Assembly: GCF_000297775.1 (NCBI RefSeq)
Contig: NZ_JH815519.1
Coordinates: 153,836-217,692 of the forward strand
Reading direction: 5' to 3'
Source: Sutterella wadsworthensis 2_1_59BFAA
Lineage (GTDB): Bacteria; Pseudomonadota; Gammaproteobacteria; Burkholderiales; Burkholderiaceae_F
Length of the DNA stretch: 63,857 nt
In this document: piece after piece, positions 57,401 through 63,857 of the stretch
Layout of the letters: each line of letters starts with the position of its first letter
Position numbering within the stretch: position 1 is the first letter of the stretch
The notes under the pieces: generated by a model
Databases searched by the model: none
Seen by the model: the letters and a program-made list of their open reading frames with translations, nothing else
What the model was told of the DNA's origin: nothing
Position numbers and translations under genes: made by a program

Positions 57401-59950
57401 TCAGAGCGTGTCGATGCCCGTCACCTTGAAGCCCGCGCCCGTCACGACGGCCGAGAGCATCACGTCGGAGACGCCGGCTGCAGCCTTGACGCGGGCCTCC
57501 TTCTTCTCAAGGTCCGCCACCGCGGACTCGACGCCGGGCAGCGCGCGAAGCGCCTTCTCGACAGCGGCCGTGCAGTGACCGCAGTGCATGCCTTCAATGT
57601 GAATCACCTTTTCCATCATGGAACTCCCTGTAGTGGATGCGCCGTCCGTCCCGCTGTCGGAGACGAGGACGGGCGCCTTGAAGAATCGGAGGCGAAGCGC
57701 GTTCGTGACGACGCTCACCGAGCTCATGCTCATGGCCGCCGCCGCAATCATCGGATTGAGGAGGAGACCGAACATGGGATAGAGGACGCCTGCCGCGATC
57801 GGAATACCGATCACATTGTAGGCAAACGCCCAGAAGAGGTTCTGCCTGATGTTGCGCATGACGGCGCGGGAAAGATCCACTGCGCCCACGACGCCCTCGG
57901 GCGAATCGCGCATGAGGACGACGTCGGCGCTCGCGCGCGCGGCATCCGTGCCGCCGCCCACTGCAACGCCCGCATCGGCTTGGGCGAGCGCAGGCGCGTC
58001 ATTGACGCCGTCGCCCACCATGGCGCACGGTCCGTCGGCCTGAAGCGCCTTCACGTGCGCGGCCTTTTCGGCGGGCCTCACGTCGGCGACGATGTCCTCG
58101 GACGCAATGCCGAGCCTTGCGCCGACGGCCTCGGCCGTGCGGCGGTTGTCGCCCGTGAGCATCACGACCCTGAGGCCGCGTCCGCGCAGCGCCGAGACGG
58201 CGGCCCTCGATTCGGGCCTCACCCTGTCGGCGACGGCGATGATGCCGATAACGCTCCCTGCCGAAGCAATGAAGAGCGGCGTCGCGCCCTGCGAGGCCTC
58301 TGCGAGTGCGAGCGCGGAAAGCGCCTCGGGCACCTCAAGGCCGAGCGTCTCCATGAGACGGGCGTTGCCCGCCGCCACCGGCGTGCCCGACATCAGGCCC
58401 CTGAGGCCGCCGCCCGGAATCTGCTCGAACTCATCGACATCCTGCGCGGTCAGTCCCCTCGCCTCGGCCTCGGCGAGCACCGCCTGCGCGAGCGGATGCT
58501 CGGAGGGCTTTTCAAGCGCGGCTGCGACGAGCATCACCACGGTTTCGAGTCCGGGCACCGCTGCCGCCACCTTCGTGACGACGGGCCTGCCCTCGGTGAG
58601 CGTGCCCGTCTTGTCGAAGACGACGGTCTTGAGCCCGGAGAAGACCTCGAGCGCCTCGGCGCTCTTGAAGAGAACGCCCATGCCTGCGCCTCGGCCCATG
58701 CCGACCATGACGGCCGTGGGCGTCGCCAGTCCGAGTGCGCACGGGCAGGAAATGACGAGGACGCTCACCGCGGCGTTGAGCGCGAACTCTAGGTCTCCGC
58801 CGATCCAGTACCAGACAAGGCCCGACACCAGAGCGATTGTCATCACGACAGGCACGAAGATGCCGCTCACCTTGTCGGCAAGCCTCGCCACGGGAGCCTT
58901 CGAGGCCGTCGCCTCCTCAACGAGCCTGATGATGCCCGCCAGCACCGTGTCGTCGCCCACGCGCGTGGCGCGCATTCTGAAGGCGCCCGCCGCCAGAAGC
59001 GTCACGCCCGTCACGGCCTCGCCCGGCCCTCTCGTCACGGGAAGGCTCTCGCCCGTAAGGGCCGACTCGTTCAGAAGCGCAGTTCCCTCCAGAATCACGC
59101 CGTCGACGGGCACCGTCTCGCCTGTCTTCACGACGACGATGTCACCCGAGGCGACCTCATCCGTTCCAATGCGGACCTCCGCGCCGTCCCTCACCACGAG
59201 GGCCGTCGGCGGCGCAAGCTTCATGAGCGCCGTCACCGCCTCGGTCGTGCGGCGCTTGGCGCGCGCCTCGAAGAACTTGCCGAGCGAAATGAGCGTGACG
59301 ATCGTCGCCGCCCCCTCGAAGTAGAGGCTGTGCGCAAAGTGGTGGAGCGCCGCTTCGTCACCCGCAGCCTGGGCCGCAAGAAGCCTGTAGATCACGTAGA
59401 CGCCAAAGAGCAGCGCTGTGCCCGATCCAACCGCGATGAGGCTGTCCATGTTGGGCGCGCGGTTGACGAGCGCCCTGAGGCCGCCCGTGAAGTAGCGGCG
59501 GTTGAGAAGCACGATGGGCAGCGTGAGCAGGAACTGCGTGAAGGCCATCATCGGAGCGCCCTGCGCCCCCGTGAGCATGACGGGCACGGGCAGGCCCGCC
59601 ATCGGCCCCATCGAAAGCCACATGAGGGGTGCGAGCAGCGCAAAGGACCAGATGAGGCGCACGCGCACGGCTTCGGCCGCCGCCTCCGCGTCCGCCTCGG
59701 GCGCCGTCGCGGCCGCAGTCCTCCCTCGCCCCGCAAAGCCCTTCTCGCTCGCCCCGTAGCCCGCATCTTCCACCGCACGCTCGATGTCCTCGACGCCGAG
59801 CACGCCTTCGTCAAACGTCGCCTTGAGCGAATTCGTGAGCAGGTTCACCTCGGCCGCACTCACGCCGCGAAGGGCGCACACGGCCTTCTCCACGCGGCTC
59901 GAGCAGGCCGCGCAACTCATGCCCGTCACGTTGAACTGTCTGGTTTCCAT
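57401..59950 (-). CDS. copA: Cu(I)-exporting P1B ATPase CopA with an extra C-terminal CopZ-like domain
   Basis: An 849-residue copper ATPase. The N-terminal HMA has GMSCAACSSRVEKAV (about 10-24). The membrane site is SCPCALGLATPTA (about 402), phosphorylation DKTGTLTEGRP (about 443), and hinge GDGVNDAPALAQAD. After the last membrane helices (SMSSVSVVTNALRLR) a linker leads to a second complete HMA, GMHCGHCTAAVEKAL (about 786-800), ending the protein. A C-terminal copper-chaperone-like domain is uncommon in this family; it could be a fused CopZ. An HxlR-type regulator is divergent, and a Fur-like box lies next to the start. Confidence 0.9.
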   Translation of the reverse strand: METRQFNVTGMSCAACSSRVEKAVCALRGVSAAEVNLLTNSLKATFDEGVLGVEDIERAVEDAGYGASEKGFAGRGRTAAATAPEADAEAAAEAVRVRLIWSFALLAPLMWLSMGPMAGLPVPVMLTGAQGAPMMAFTQFLLTLPIVLLNRRYFTGGLRALVNRAPNMDSLIAVGSGTALLFGVYVIYRLLAAQAAGDEAALHHFAHSLYFEGAATIVTLISLGKFFEARAKRRTTEAVTALMKLAPPTALVVRDGAEVRIGTDEVASGDIVVVKTGETVPVDGVILEGTALLNESALTGESLPVTRGPGEAVTGVTLLAAGAFRMRATRVGDDTVLAGIIRLVEEATASKAPVARLADKVSGIFVPVVMTIALVSGLVWYWIGGDLEFALNAAVSVLVISCPCALGLATPTAVMVGMGRGAGMGVLFKSAEALEVFSGLKTVVFDKTGTLTEGRPVVTKVAAAVPGLETVVMLVAAALEKPSEHPLAQAVLAEAEARGLTAQDVDEFEQIPGGGLRGLMSGTPVAAGNARLMETLGLEVPEALSALALAEASQGATPLFIASAGSVIGIIAVADRVRPESRAAVSALRGRGLRVVMLTGDNRRTAEAVGARLGIASEDIVADVRPAEKAAHVKALQADGPCAMVGDGVNDAPALAQADAGVAVGGGTDAARASADVVLMRDSPEGVVGAVDLSRAVMRNIRQNLFWAFAYNVIGIPIAAGVLYPMFGLLLNPMIAAAAMSMSSVSVVTNALRLRFFKAPVLVSDSGTDGASTTGSSMMEKVIHIEGMHCGHCTAAVEKALRALPGVESAVADLEKKEARVKAAAGVSDVMLSAVVTGAGFKVTGIDTL

Positions 59951-59956
59951 CGTTCT

Positions 59957-59974
59957 GAATGAGAATGATTATTC
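59957..59974. promoter_or_regulatory. Fur-like box beside the copA start
   Basis: GAATGAGAATGATTATTC resembles the 7-1-7 Fur consensus TGATAAT-N-ATTATCA with about 11 of 14 positions. It lies 6-24 bases upstream of the minus-strand copA start. Chance A/T-rich similarity is possible. Confidence 0.35.
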
Positions 59975-60035
59975 GGTTCAGGGAGTGTATCCTTGACAAG
60001 TTCCTTTTCGCAAGAACGTACAATTTTGATATCCA

Positions 60036-60051
60036 GTACCCAAAAGGATAC
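60036..60051 (+). promoter_or_regulatory. Inverted repeat overlapping the hxlR ribosome-binding site
   Basis: GTACCC-AAAA-GGATAC is palindromic except for one position per arm and includes the AAAAGGA ribosome-binding site five bases before the ATG. It is probably an autoregulatory operator. Confidence 0.45.
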
Positions 60052-60055
60052 CGTC

Positions 60056-60427
60056 ATGACCGACAAAACCCCTGCAGAAGAAGTGCTCTGTCCCGTCGCG
60101 CTCACGCTCAGCCTCATCGGCGGCAAGTGGAAGGCACTCATTCTCTGGAACCTGCTCGAAGGCACGATGCGCTACTCGGCGCTGCGAAAGGCCGTGCCCG
60201 ACGCCACGCCCAAGATGCTCACGCAGCAGCTTCGCGAACTCGAGGCGGACGGCCTCGTCTCGCGCACCGTCTGGCCCGTCGTTCCGCCTCGTGTCGACTA
60301 CGCGCTCACGCCCACGGGCGAGAGCATCAAACCCATTCTCACGGCCATGTACCGCTGGGGCGACGCCTATCTGGCGAAAAGAAACCGGAAGTCCTGCTGC
60401 TCGATGAAGCCGCCCGCCGACGAATAG
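60056..60427 (+). CDS. HxlR-family winged-helix regulator
   Basis: A 123-residue regulator. The start at 60056 has AAAAGGA upstream. The HxlR signature is complete: [23 protein letters not shown] (about 12-34), [24 protein letters not shown] (about 39-62) and [11 protein letters not shown] (about 81-91). Members sense thiol or aldehyde stress through an N-terminal cysteine; Cys at about 12 is in the right place. Two more cysteines (KSCCSM) sit at the C-terminus. It is divergent from copA and may control it. Confidence 0.85.
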   Translation: MTDKTPAEEVLCPVALTLSLIGGKWKALILWNLLEGTMRYSALRKAVPDATPKMLTQQLRELEADGLVSRTVWPVVPPRVDYALTPTGESIKPILTAMYRWGDAYLAKRNRKSCCSMKPPADE

Positions 60428-60442
60428 GCGCGCCCGGAAAGA

Positions 60443-60480
60443 AAAAGGCCCGCCTGCAGACGATGCTGCGGCGGGCCCTG
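60443..60480. terminator. Terminator between convergent hxlR and metQ
   Basis: GGCCCGCC and GCGGGCC arms with an inner CTGCAG/CTGCGG pairing, flanked by AAAAA upstream. Confidence 0.7.
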
Positions 60481-60505
60481 ATTGTTCAGAGGTTCAATGC
60501 CGGGA

Positions 60506-61321
60506 TCAGAAGGCCGGAACCACGGCACCCTTGTATTCGGTTTCGATGAACTTCTTGACTTCGGCGGACGTCAGAGCGGCCTTGAGCTTCTGGATCTCGG
60601 CGCGGCTGTCGTCACCCGTGCGGATGGCCACGATGTTGGCGTAGGGCGAATCCTTGCTTTCGATGGCAAGGGCGTCCTTCACCGGGTTGAGACCGGCGCC
60701 CAGGGCGTAGTTGGAGTTGATGACGGCGAGCGCGACATCGTCAAGGGCGCGCGGAAGCTGGGCGGCCTCGATCTCGCGGAACTTGATCTTCTTGGGATTG
60801 TCGACCACGTCGTTGATCGTGGCCGTCACGCCGGCTTCAGGACGAACCTTGATGAGGCCGGCCGTCTCGAGCACCTTGAGGGCGCGGCCGCCGTTGGTCG
60901 GGTCGTTCGGAATGGCGACTTCAGAGCCCTCGGCAACGTCGGCAACGTTCTTCACCTTGTGGGAGTACACGCCCATCGGCTCGATGTGAACGGCGACGAG
61001 GCTCGTGAGCTTGAGGCCGCGGTCCTTGCTGAAGGAGTCGAGATAGGGCTTGTGTTGGAAGAAGTTGGCGTCAAGCTCCTTGTCGTTGAGCGAGAGGTTC
61101 GGCTGAATGTAGTCGGAGAACTCGATCACCTTGAGCGTGATGCCCTCCTTCTGGAGCTGCGGGGCGATGAGATTCAGAATGTCCGCGTGCGGAACGGGGC
61201 TCGCACCGACCGTGAGGGTCTTGGCGTCGCCGCTCTTGGGAGCATTGTCGTCACCGCAGCCGGCAAGACCGAAGGCGAGGCCGGCAGCCACGCACACAGA
61301 AGCGAAAAGCTTGAATTTCAT
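60506..61321 (-). CDS. metQ: Methionine-binding lipoprotein MetQ (NlpA family)
   Basis: A 271-residue substrate-binding lipoprotein of the MetNIQ methionine importer. The start at 61321 gives a lipoprotein signal with lipobox GLAGCGDD (about 17-24). Family motifs: TLTVGASPVPHADIL, IEFSDYIQPN, LDANFFQHKPYLD, AIPNDPTNGGRALKVL and INSNYAL. The ATPase and permease genes metN and metI are not in the window (the next gene upstream is unrelated), so it is an orphan receptor here. Confidence 0.9.
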   Translation of the reverse strand: MKFKLFASVCVAAGLAFGLAGCGDDNAPKSGDAKTLTVGASPVPHADILNLIAPQLQKEGITLKVIEFSDYIQPNLSLNDKELDANFFQHKPYLDSFSKDRGLKLTSLVAVHIEPMGVYSHKVKNVADVAEGSEVAIPNDPTNGGRALKVLETAGLIKVRPEAGVTATINDVVDNPKKIKFREIEAAQLPRALDDVALAVINSNYALGAGLNPVKDALAIESKDSPYANIVAIRTGDDSRAEIQKLKAALTSAEVKKFIETEYKGAVVPAF

Positions 61322-61795
61322 GATTAATCCACCTTGAATAATGAGAAACAGGACAAAAGCCTCCGGCATGCGAGGGCGTTGAAAGGAAGTTGACCGGAGA
61401 GGATCCGGTGCCCCGACTGCATGTCTTGTTCTGGAAGCCCTGCCGGTTCCCGCGGATCCGGCGAAGTACCGACGATTCTACCTTAAGATCGCACTTTTCG
61501 CTCTACTGCAAACAACCTAGAAAAGGGACGACGGAATGTCGTGCATCGGCATGATCCAGTGGAAACACCACCAAAACCATTGTGGCGCAACAGTTTTATC
61601 GACAAAACCCGCACTTTTCACAGGATCATTTCACGATTCTGATACGGCACTTTTGGCGCAGGTCATGCAACCTTCAAATAGTTCGATGTCCTTCGGCGAA
61701 CTGCCCCATACTCGAATCCAAGGCGAAGCATCGCGTTGCAGCGCGCCCTCGCCGTCAACATTCGTTCGAGTTCCGTACTTCCGTTTCAGTCCGCC
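61322..61795. other. 474-bp intergenic region upstream of metQ
   Basis: No gene is supported. On the minus strand, a promoter-like TTTGCAG and TAGAAT pair (about 61515-61480) would give a leader of about 150 bases before metQ. The leader contains repeated CCGGATCC-type inverted repeats (about 61395-61460). I could not match a known SAM riboswitch class. Plus-strand frames here show no coding character. Confidence 0.4.
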
Positions 61796-62227
61796 ATGTC
61801 AAACATCACGCTTCCCATGGAGCTCATGCTCCGCGCCACGCTCCCCACCCGCTCCGAACAGCTTCTCAACAACCTGCGCTTCCTGCCCCGCGAGCTTCAT
61901 CCCCAGTCCGTCAACGGCCTCAGGTCCCTGGGGTTCGACGCGAATCTCTGCGCTGACCTCAACAGCTTCAAGGCGGACAGGAATGTCGACACGCCGCTCA
62001 TCCTCGCGCTCTTCATCAACGAATTCTTCAAGGCCGCAGGATCCGACTACGCCGCCAGCCAGAGCATCGCCAAGTACCTCCGTCGCCGCGCCCGCAAGAT
62101 CGACGTCGAACCCTTCGGCCAGGAGGTCGCAGAGATCGTGAAGAAGCACTGCAAGGAGCTCAGGAGCGCAGCCATCGGCCCCTTCATCAGGGACGCCGAG
62201 CCATACCGCGTCGTGCAGCTCTACTGA
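61796..62227 (+). CDS. Hypothetical 143-residue protein
   Basis: An alpha-helical soluble protein with no signal peptide: SNITLPMELMLRATLPTRS at the N-terminus, a middle helix DTPLILALFINEFFKAAGSDYAAS, a basic KYLRRRARKIDVEPFG and the end PYRVVQLY. There is no family recognition. The start at 61796 lacks a good Shine-Dalgarno; an in-frame start 20 codons upstream is less likely. It converges on the TnpB-family gene. Confidence 0.5.
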   Translation: MSNITLPMELMLRATLPTRSEQLLNNLRFLPRELHPQSVNGLRSLGFDANLCADLNSFKADRNVDTPLILALFINEFFKAAGSDYAASQSIAKYLRRRARKIDVEPFGQEVAEIVKKHCKELRSAAIGPFIRDAEPYRVVQLY

Positions 62228-62253
62228 CAGGAGAAAACTCCGAAGAGCTCAGG

Positions 62254-62345
62254 CTAAACAACCTCACCACTGAAGTGGGAGGGTTTCGATACAGTCGAGG
62301 CTTTTCGCCTCGGGGTTGTCCCCGATTTGCTGTCACTCCGACCAC
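62254..62345 (-). ncRNA. Possible omega RNA / right end of the TnpB element
   Basis: Stem-loops are packed in the tnpB 3' end: GAGGC-TTTTC-GCCTC (about 62301-62313), CTC/GAG-type arms around CACCACTGAAGTGGGAG, and GGGGTTGTCCCC. TnpB guide RNAs overlap the gene 3' end and element end, which is the position seen here. The exact boundary is unknown because there is only one copy. Confidence 0.45.
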
Positions 62346-63711
62346 GAAATCCTTGCTGACGCAGCCCTTGTACGGTAAGGGACGGAATCCCCCGCCGTCG
62401 GAACCTCCCGAACTCGCGCTCGGTAATCCCTTTTCGGGTTTGAATGACTACGACACCGGCGTCAAGCCAGGCTGTTACTCCGGCTGGAACGGCCTCACGG
62501 ATCCGTTCCGGGGCGTAGGTTTGTTTTTCAAGATCTGCGTACAACAGATTCAGACAAGCCGCCGCATCGCGGTCGATCCAGCGATCGTCCTCATCGTTGC
62601 CCAATCGTACGCGGCGCTCCCAAAGTTCGTGCTTGACAAATTGGCCCGTCAGCAGATTGTGCTGCGTGGGCTTGAGCTTCTTTGGCGATACGACTTCCAC
62701 CAACAAACCGGCGCTTTCAGCCTTGTTCGTCAGTTGTGCGTATAACGCTGCCGGCGCATGTCGCCCGATGGTCTTGCCGAACCGTCCCCTCTGGAACGCC
62801 TTATAACTGTTGTCCTCCACAATGATGTGGCCCGCATGGCCGAGAAGCCAGTTGCAGACTTCACCGTGCTCGCGCTTTCGCGTGGCGGCGCAAAGACGAA
62901 GCATCTCCGCAAGTTCAGACCGGAGTTTTTCGTAGCGCTTCGAGAAACGCCACTGAAGCCTTCCGGACTTCACCTTCAGAGACTTGTGCTTCTTGCCGTG
63001 ACGAACCACCTCAACCGTTTCGTAGTTGTCGGGATTCGTCGCTTGGCGGCTGCGCTCCATCGCACGCTGAAGCTTGCGCACGGCACGGTGATCCGTGTCC
63101 GCGCTCGGCGCGATCTGCACTTTGGCAATTGTCCCGTCCTCAGTCGCATAGGTGAGCGAACCGAGTCCCGGATCAATGGCCATGCGCAGATCCTTGCCGG
63201 CGTAGGCGTGCTTCAGGGGGCTTGACCCTTCGGCAACGAGCTGAAGGAAAAAGCGCTCCTTGCCTTTGCGCATTTCACGCACGATCCGACAGTATTTCAC
63301 TTTTCTGGGCTTTGTGGGATCCGTCGGATCCTGCAAAGCCCGGGTGAGCCAGTCGTCGCGCTTGTCAACGCGAACACGGTACACGTGCTTGCAGACGGTT
63401 ACGCACTGCTGATCTGCTTTCCAGATGATGCCGGTGCGATTGGTCTTCCCTTCGATCGAATGCAGTCCGCGTCGAGAGCTGATGAACCTCGGAGAGCCGC
63501 CGTTGTAGAGGTGGCGTTCCACCGAGATCCACGCTCTCGAAGCGAGTTTTTGACCCTCGTTGATGCCGAGCAGGTGGCCGCGTCCCGAAGCCTTGTGGTG
63601 CTTGGCGACGTCGGCATGAAAGTCATGCTCGCTCAAGCGGAACCGCACGCGAAGATCACGGGGAGTGTCAGGATTTCTGTGTCTGGGGAGGTTATTCCAG
63701 GGGCAGCCCAA
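62254..63711 (-). CDS. TnpB-family (IS605 OrfB) protein lacking the zinc ribbon
   Basis: A 485-residue TnpB-like nuclease. RuvC-I is RMAIDPGLGSLTYATEDG (about 178-195), RuvC-II HIIVEDNSYKAF (about 290) and RuvC-III WIDRDAAACLNLL (about 383). Where TnpB normally has a CxxC...CxxC zinc ribbon, this has PTQHNLLTGQFVKHELWERR with no cysteines; a TnpB subgroup with a comparable NxxTG segment exists. The start is unclear: the TTG at 63711 is the last plausible codon before an upstream stop near 63780, and the usual first about 60 residues are not evident, so the N-terminus may be truncated. The basic C-terminal tail (from about 440) overlaps hairpins likely to belong to the element end and its omega RNA. 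Confidence 0.75.
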   Translation of the reverse strand: MGCPWNNLPRHRNPDTPRDLRVRFRLSEHDFHADVAKHHKASGRGHLLGINEGQKLASRAWISVERHLYNGGSPRFISSRRGLHSIEGKTNRTGIIWKADQQCVTVCKHVYRVRVDKRDDWLTRALQDPTDPTKPRKVKYCRIVREMRKGKERFFLQLVAEGSSPLKHAYAGKDLRMAIDPGLGSLTYATEDGTIAKVQIAPSADTDHRAVRKLQRAMERSRQATNPDNYETVEVVRHGKKHKSLKVKSGRLQWRFSKRYEKLRSELAEMLRLCAATRKREHGEVCNWLLGHAGHIIVEDNSYKAFQRGRFGKTIGRHAPAALYAQLTNKAESAGLLVEVVSPKKLKPTQHNLLTGQFVKHELWERRVRLGNDEDDRWIDRDAAACLNLLYADLEKQTYAPERIREAVPAGVTAWLDAGVVVIQTRKGITEREFGRFRRRGIPSLTVQGLRQQGFRGRSDSKSGTTPRRKASTVSKPSHFSGEVV

Positions 63712-63857
63712 CGAGGCTGCCCTTTGTTTTTTGTGATGCAGTATGCCAGACCTGATGCGATAGCGCGGGTAGTCTAATCATACCCCTTGTCTTACTCCAT
63801 GGCACCTGTAAAGCGCTCGCCAAACAGCAGAGCGAACTGAGGCATGGCAGCAGACCA
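63712..63857. other. Window edge, 146 bp without a supported gene
   Basis: This follows the unclear 5' end of the TnpB-family gene. A minus-strand stop near 63780 separates it from anything further upstream. The hairpin-like GGGCAGCC/GGCTGCCC at about 63701-63722 may be an element end. Confidence 0.35.

Overview
The window looks like a 64-kb piece of chromosome from a GC-rich, Gram-negative, anaerobically respiring betaproteobacterium. It most resembles the gut genus Sutterella or a relative (Burkholderiales, Sutterellaceae). The reasons are the many exported flavoprotein reductases of the fumarate/urocanate reductase family, a small tetraheme cytochrome, a full cytochrome c maturation cluster, a periplasmic nitrate reductase operon and NarX-type plus periplasmic-ligand sensor kinases. 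The genus is inferred from gene content only. No tRNA, rRNA or CRISPR array was seen.

Layout. 1-1.5 kb: decayed IS200/IS605 element (tnpA with an amber stop, tnpB without its 3' end). 1.5-6.6 kb: an AEC-type permease, two unknown genes, a DsbL/DsbI-type disulfide pair and an RtcB RNA ligase. 6.7-14 kb: ccmABCDEFGHI on the minus strand. 14.4-22 kb: a small lipoprotein, a PhnD-type sensor kinase with a FixJ-type regulator, and three flavoproteins. 22.3-27.2 kb: a nikA-nikB-nikC-nikDE nickel-type importer with the two ATPases fused. 27.5-30 kb: a divergent flavoprotein/tetraheme cytochrome pair sharing an intergenic region with four 14-bp palindromes. 30-34.6 kb: a PAP2-EptA fusion with an OmpR-type two-component system, preceded by an 11-bp-periodic repeat array. 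34.6-38 kb: YddG-type exporter, isoaspartyl dipeptidase, two small membrane proteins. 38-48 kb: two near-identical IscB elements flanking a MerR/P-type ATPase metal-resistance pair, an AraC regulator, a GGDEF remnant and three other genes. 48.4-57 kb: aldo/keto reductase, napDAGHB and a NarXL-type system. 57.4-62 kb: copper ATPase, HxlR regulator, MetQ lipoprotein, one unknown gene. The right edge holds a TnpB-family gene without the usual zinc ribbon.

How it works together. Ccm supplies haem attachment for the tetraheme cytochrome and NapB. The flavoproteins and Nap are terminal reductases for different electron acceptors, each near its own sensor. The most unusual feature is the IscB pair. 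Both copies lie precisely between the ribosome-binding region and the start codon of a host gene, next to the same pentamer (TCCAT, i.e. ATGGA on the gene strand), and both supply an in-frame upstream ATG. Each carries about 270 bp of conserved, strongly structured sequence upstream of iscB that is very probably the omega RNA. One copy looks intact; the other has lost the RuvC-II glutamate and carries a frameshift.
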